Shown: positions 63,836 to 64,000 of the stretch, one piece after another | Numbering within the stretch: the first letter of the stretch is position 1 | Layout of the letters: every line of letters begins with the position of its first letter | From: Nitzschia sp. pyKryTriq1 | Taxonomy: Eukaryota > Bacillariophyta > Bacillariophyceae > Bacillariales > Bacillariaceae | DNA length: 64,000 nt | NCBI GenBank assembly: GCA_956465555.1 | Contig: OY101115.1 | Location: 2,232,001-2,296,000, forward strand | Direction of reading: 5' to 3' | Notes under the pieces: generated by a model | The model's database searches: none | What the model was told of the DNA's origin: nothing | Seen by the model: only the letters and a program-made list of their open reading frames with translations | Translations under genes and position numbers: made by a program

Positions 63836-64000
63836 ATGGCACGGGGTCGTTGGTTGAAGAAGATGGCCAATAAGGCCAAGGATCACATCGAAGATGTGAA
63901 AGAATTGATCGATTCGGTCGACGGCGGCGACGAGAAACAGGGCAAGAATAATTCGTCGTCGGTAATGGGCAATTTGCTTTCGAGCGCTCTTTCGGGAGAC
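63836..64000 (+). CDS. N-terminal end of an unidentified protein
   Basis: An open frame starts at ATG 63836 (acaATGgca) and runs to the window edge, 55 codons. It reads MARGRWLKKMANKAKDHIED then KELIDSVDGGDEKQG, an amphipathic, charged stretch with no stop. The start context and the position just after a divergent promoter support a real gene. Product unknown. Confidence 0.55.
   Translation, partial: MARGRWLKKMANKAKDHIEDVKELIDSVDGGDEKQGKNNSSSVMGNLLSSALSGD

Overview
This window is nuclear DNA of a photosynthetic eukaryote, most likely a pennate diatom. The reasons are: introns of 68-166 bp with GT-AG ends, intron-bearing homologues of eukaryotic nuclear machinery (RAD50, POLA2, SHPRH, ARPC2, CDIN1), plastid presequences with a stramenopile-type cleavage motif around Ala-Phe or Ser-Phe (TruB, DUF1517 protein, FKBP-MsrA), an acyl-AMP ligase fused to a carrier domain, and Pol III tRNA genes. 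No bacterial operon, CRISPR array or rRNA is present. The diatom assignment is inference.

Layout. 1-4.8 kb: the end of an amino-acid permease, then a Zn/Cd-type P1B ATPase with four N-terminal HMA-like folds. 4.8-7 kb: spacer with a fossil tyrosine-recombinase fragment. 7-12.2 kb: a nuclear-looking RRM/J-domain protein converging on a plastid TruB. 12.4-20.9 kb: five tRNA genes (four Lys, one Gln) interleaved with POLA2, a plastid DUF1517 protein and unrecognised ORFs. 21-26.5 kb: fused HPPK-DHPS, a TTC38-like protein and a pterin-4a-carbinolamine dehydratase. 27-35 kb: an EF-hand/DUF3336/patatin lipase converging on a nine-exon RAD50. 35.8-44 kb: a CDIN1-like nuclease, a 1363-residue repetitive disordered protein and a divergent photolyase/cryptochrome. 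44.3-44.9 kb: two identical 184-bp direct repeats. 45.2-50 kb: a PPR protein converging on a peroxisomal acyl-CoA oxidase. 51.6-57.5 kb: an SHPRH-type helicase/E3 ligase. 58-61 kb: ARPC2 and an FKBP-MsrA fusion. 61-63.4 kb: an acyl-AMP ligase-ACP protein ending in a CaaX box. 63.8 kb to the end: the start of an unidentified gene.

The genes are mostly unrelated housekeeping functions packed tightly. Converging neighbours often end 13-170 bp apart, and regulatory DNA lies in the divergent gaps. Some themes recur: genome maintenance (RAD50, POLA2, SHPRH, CDIN1-like, photolyase-like), lipid metabolism (TAG lipase, acyl-CoA oxidase, acyl-AMP ligase), pterin/folate (HPPK-DHPS and PCD within 5.5 kb) and organelle RNA (TruB, PPR). 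The most unusual items are the FKBP-MsrA fusion, the RRM-like/SIM/J-domain protein, the acyl-AMP ligase with a predicted prenylation site, the calcium-sensor lipase, the W-motif repeat protein and the 184-bp repeat pair. Exon boundaries were placed by eye from reading frames and splice consensus.
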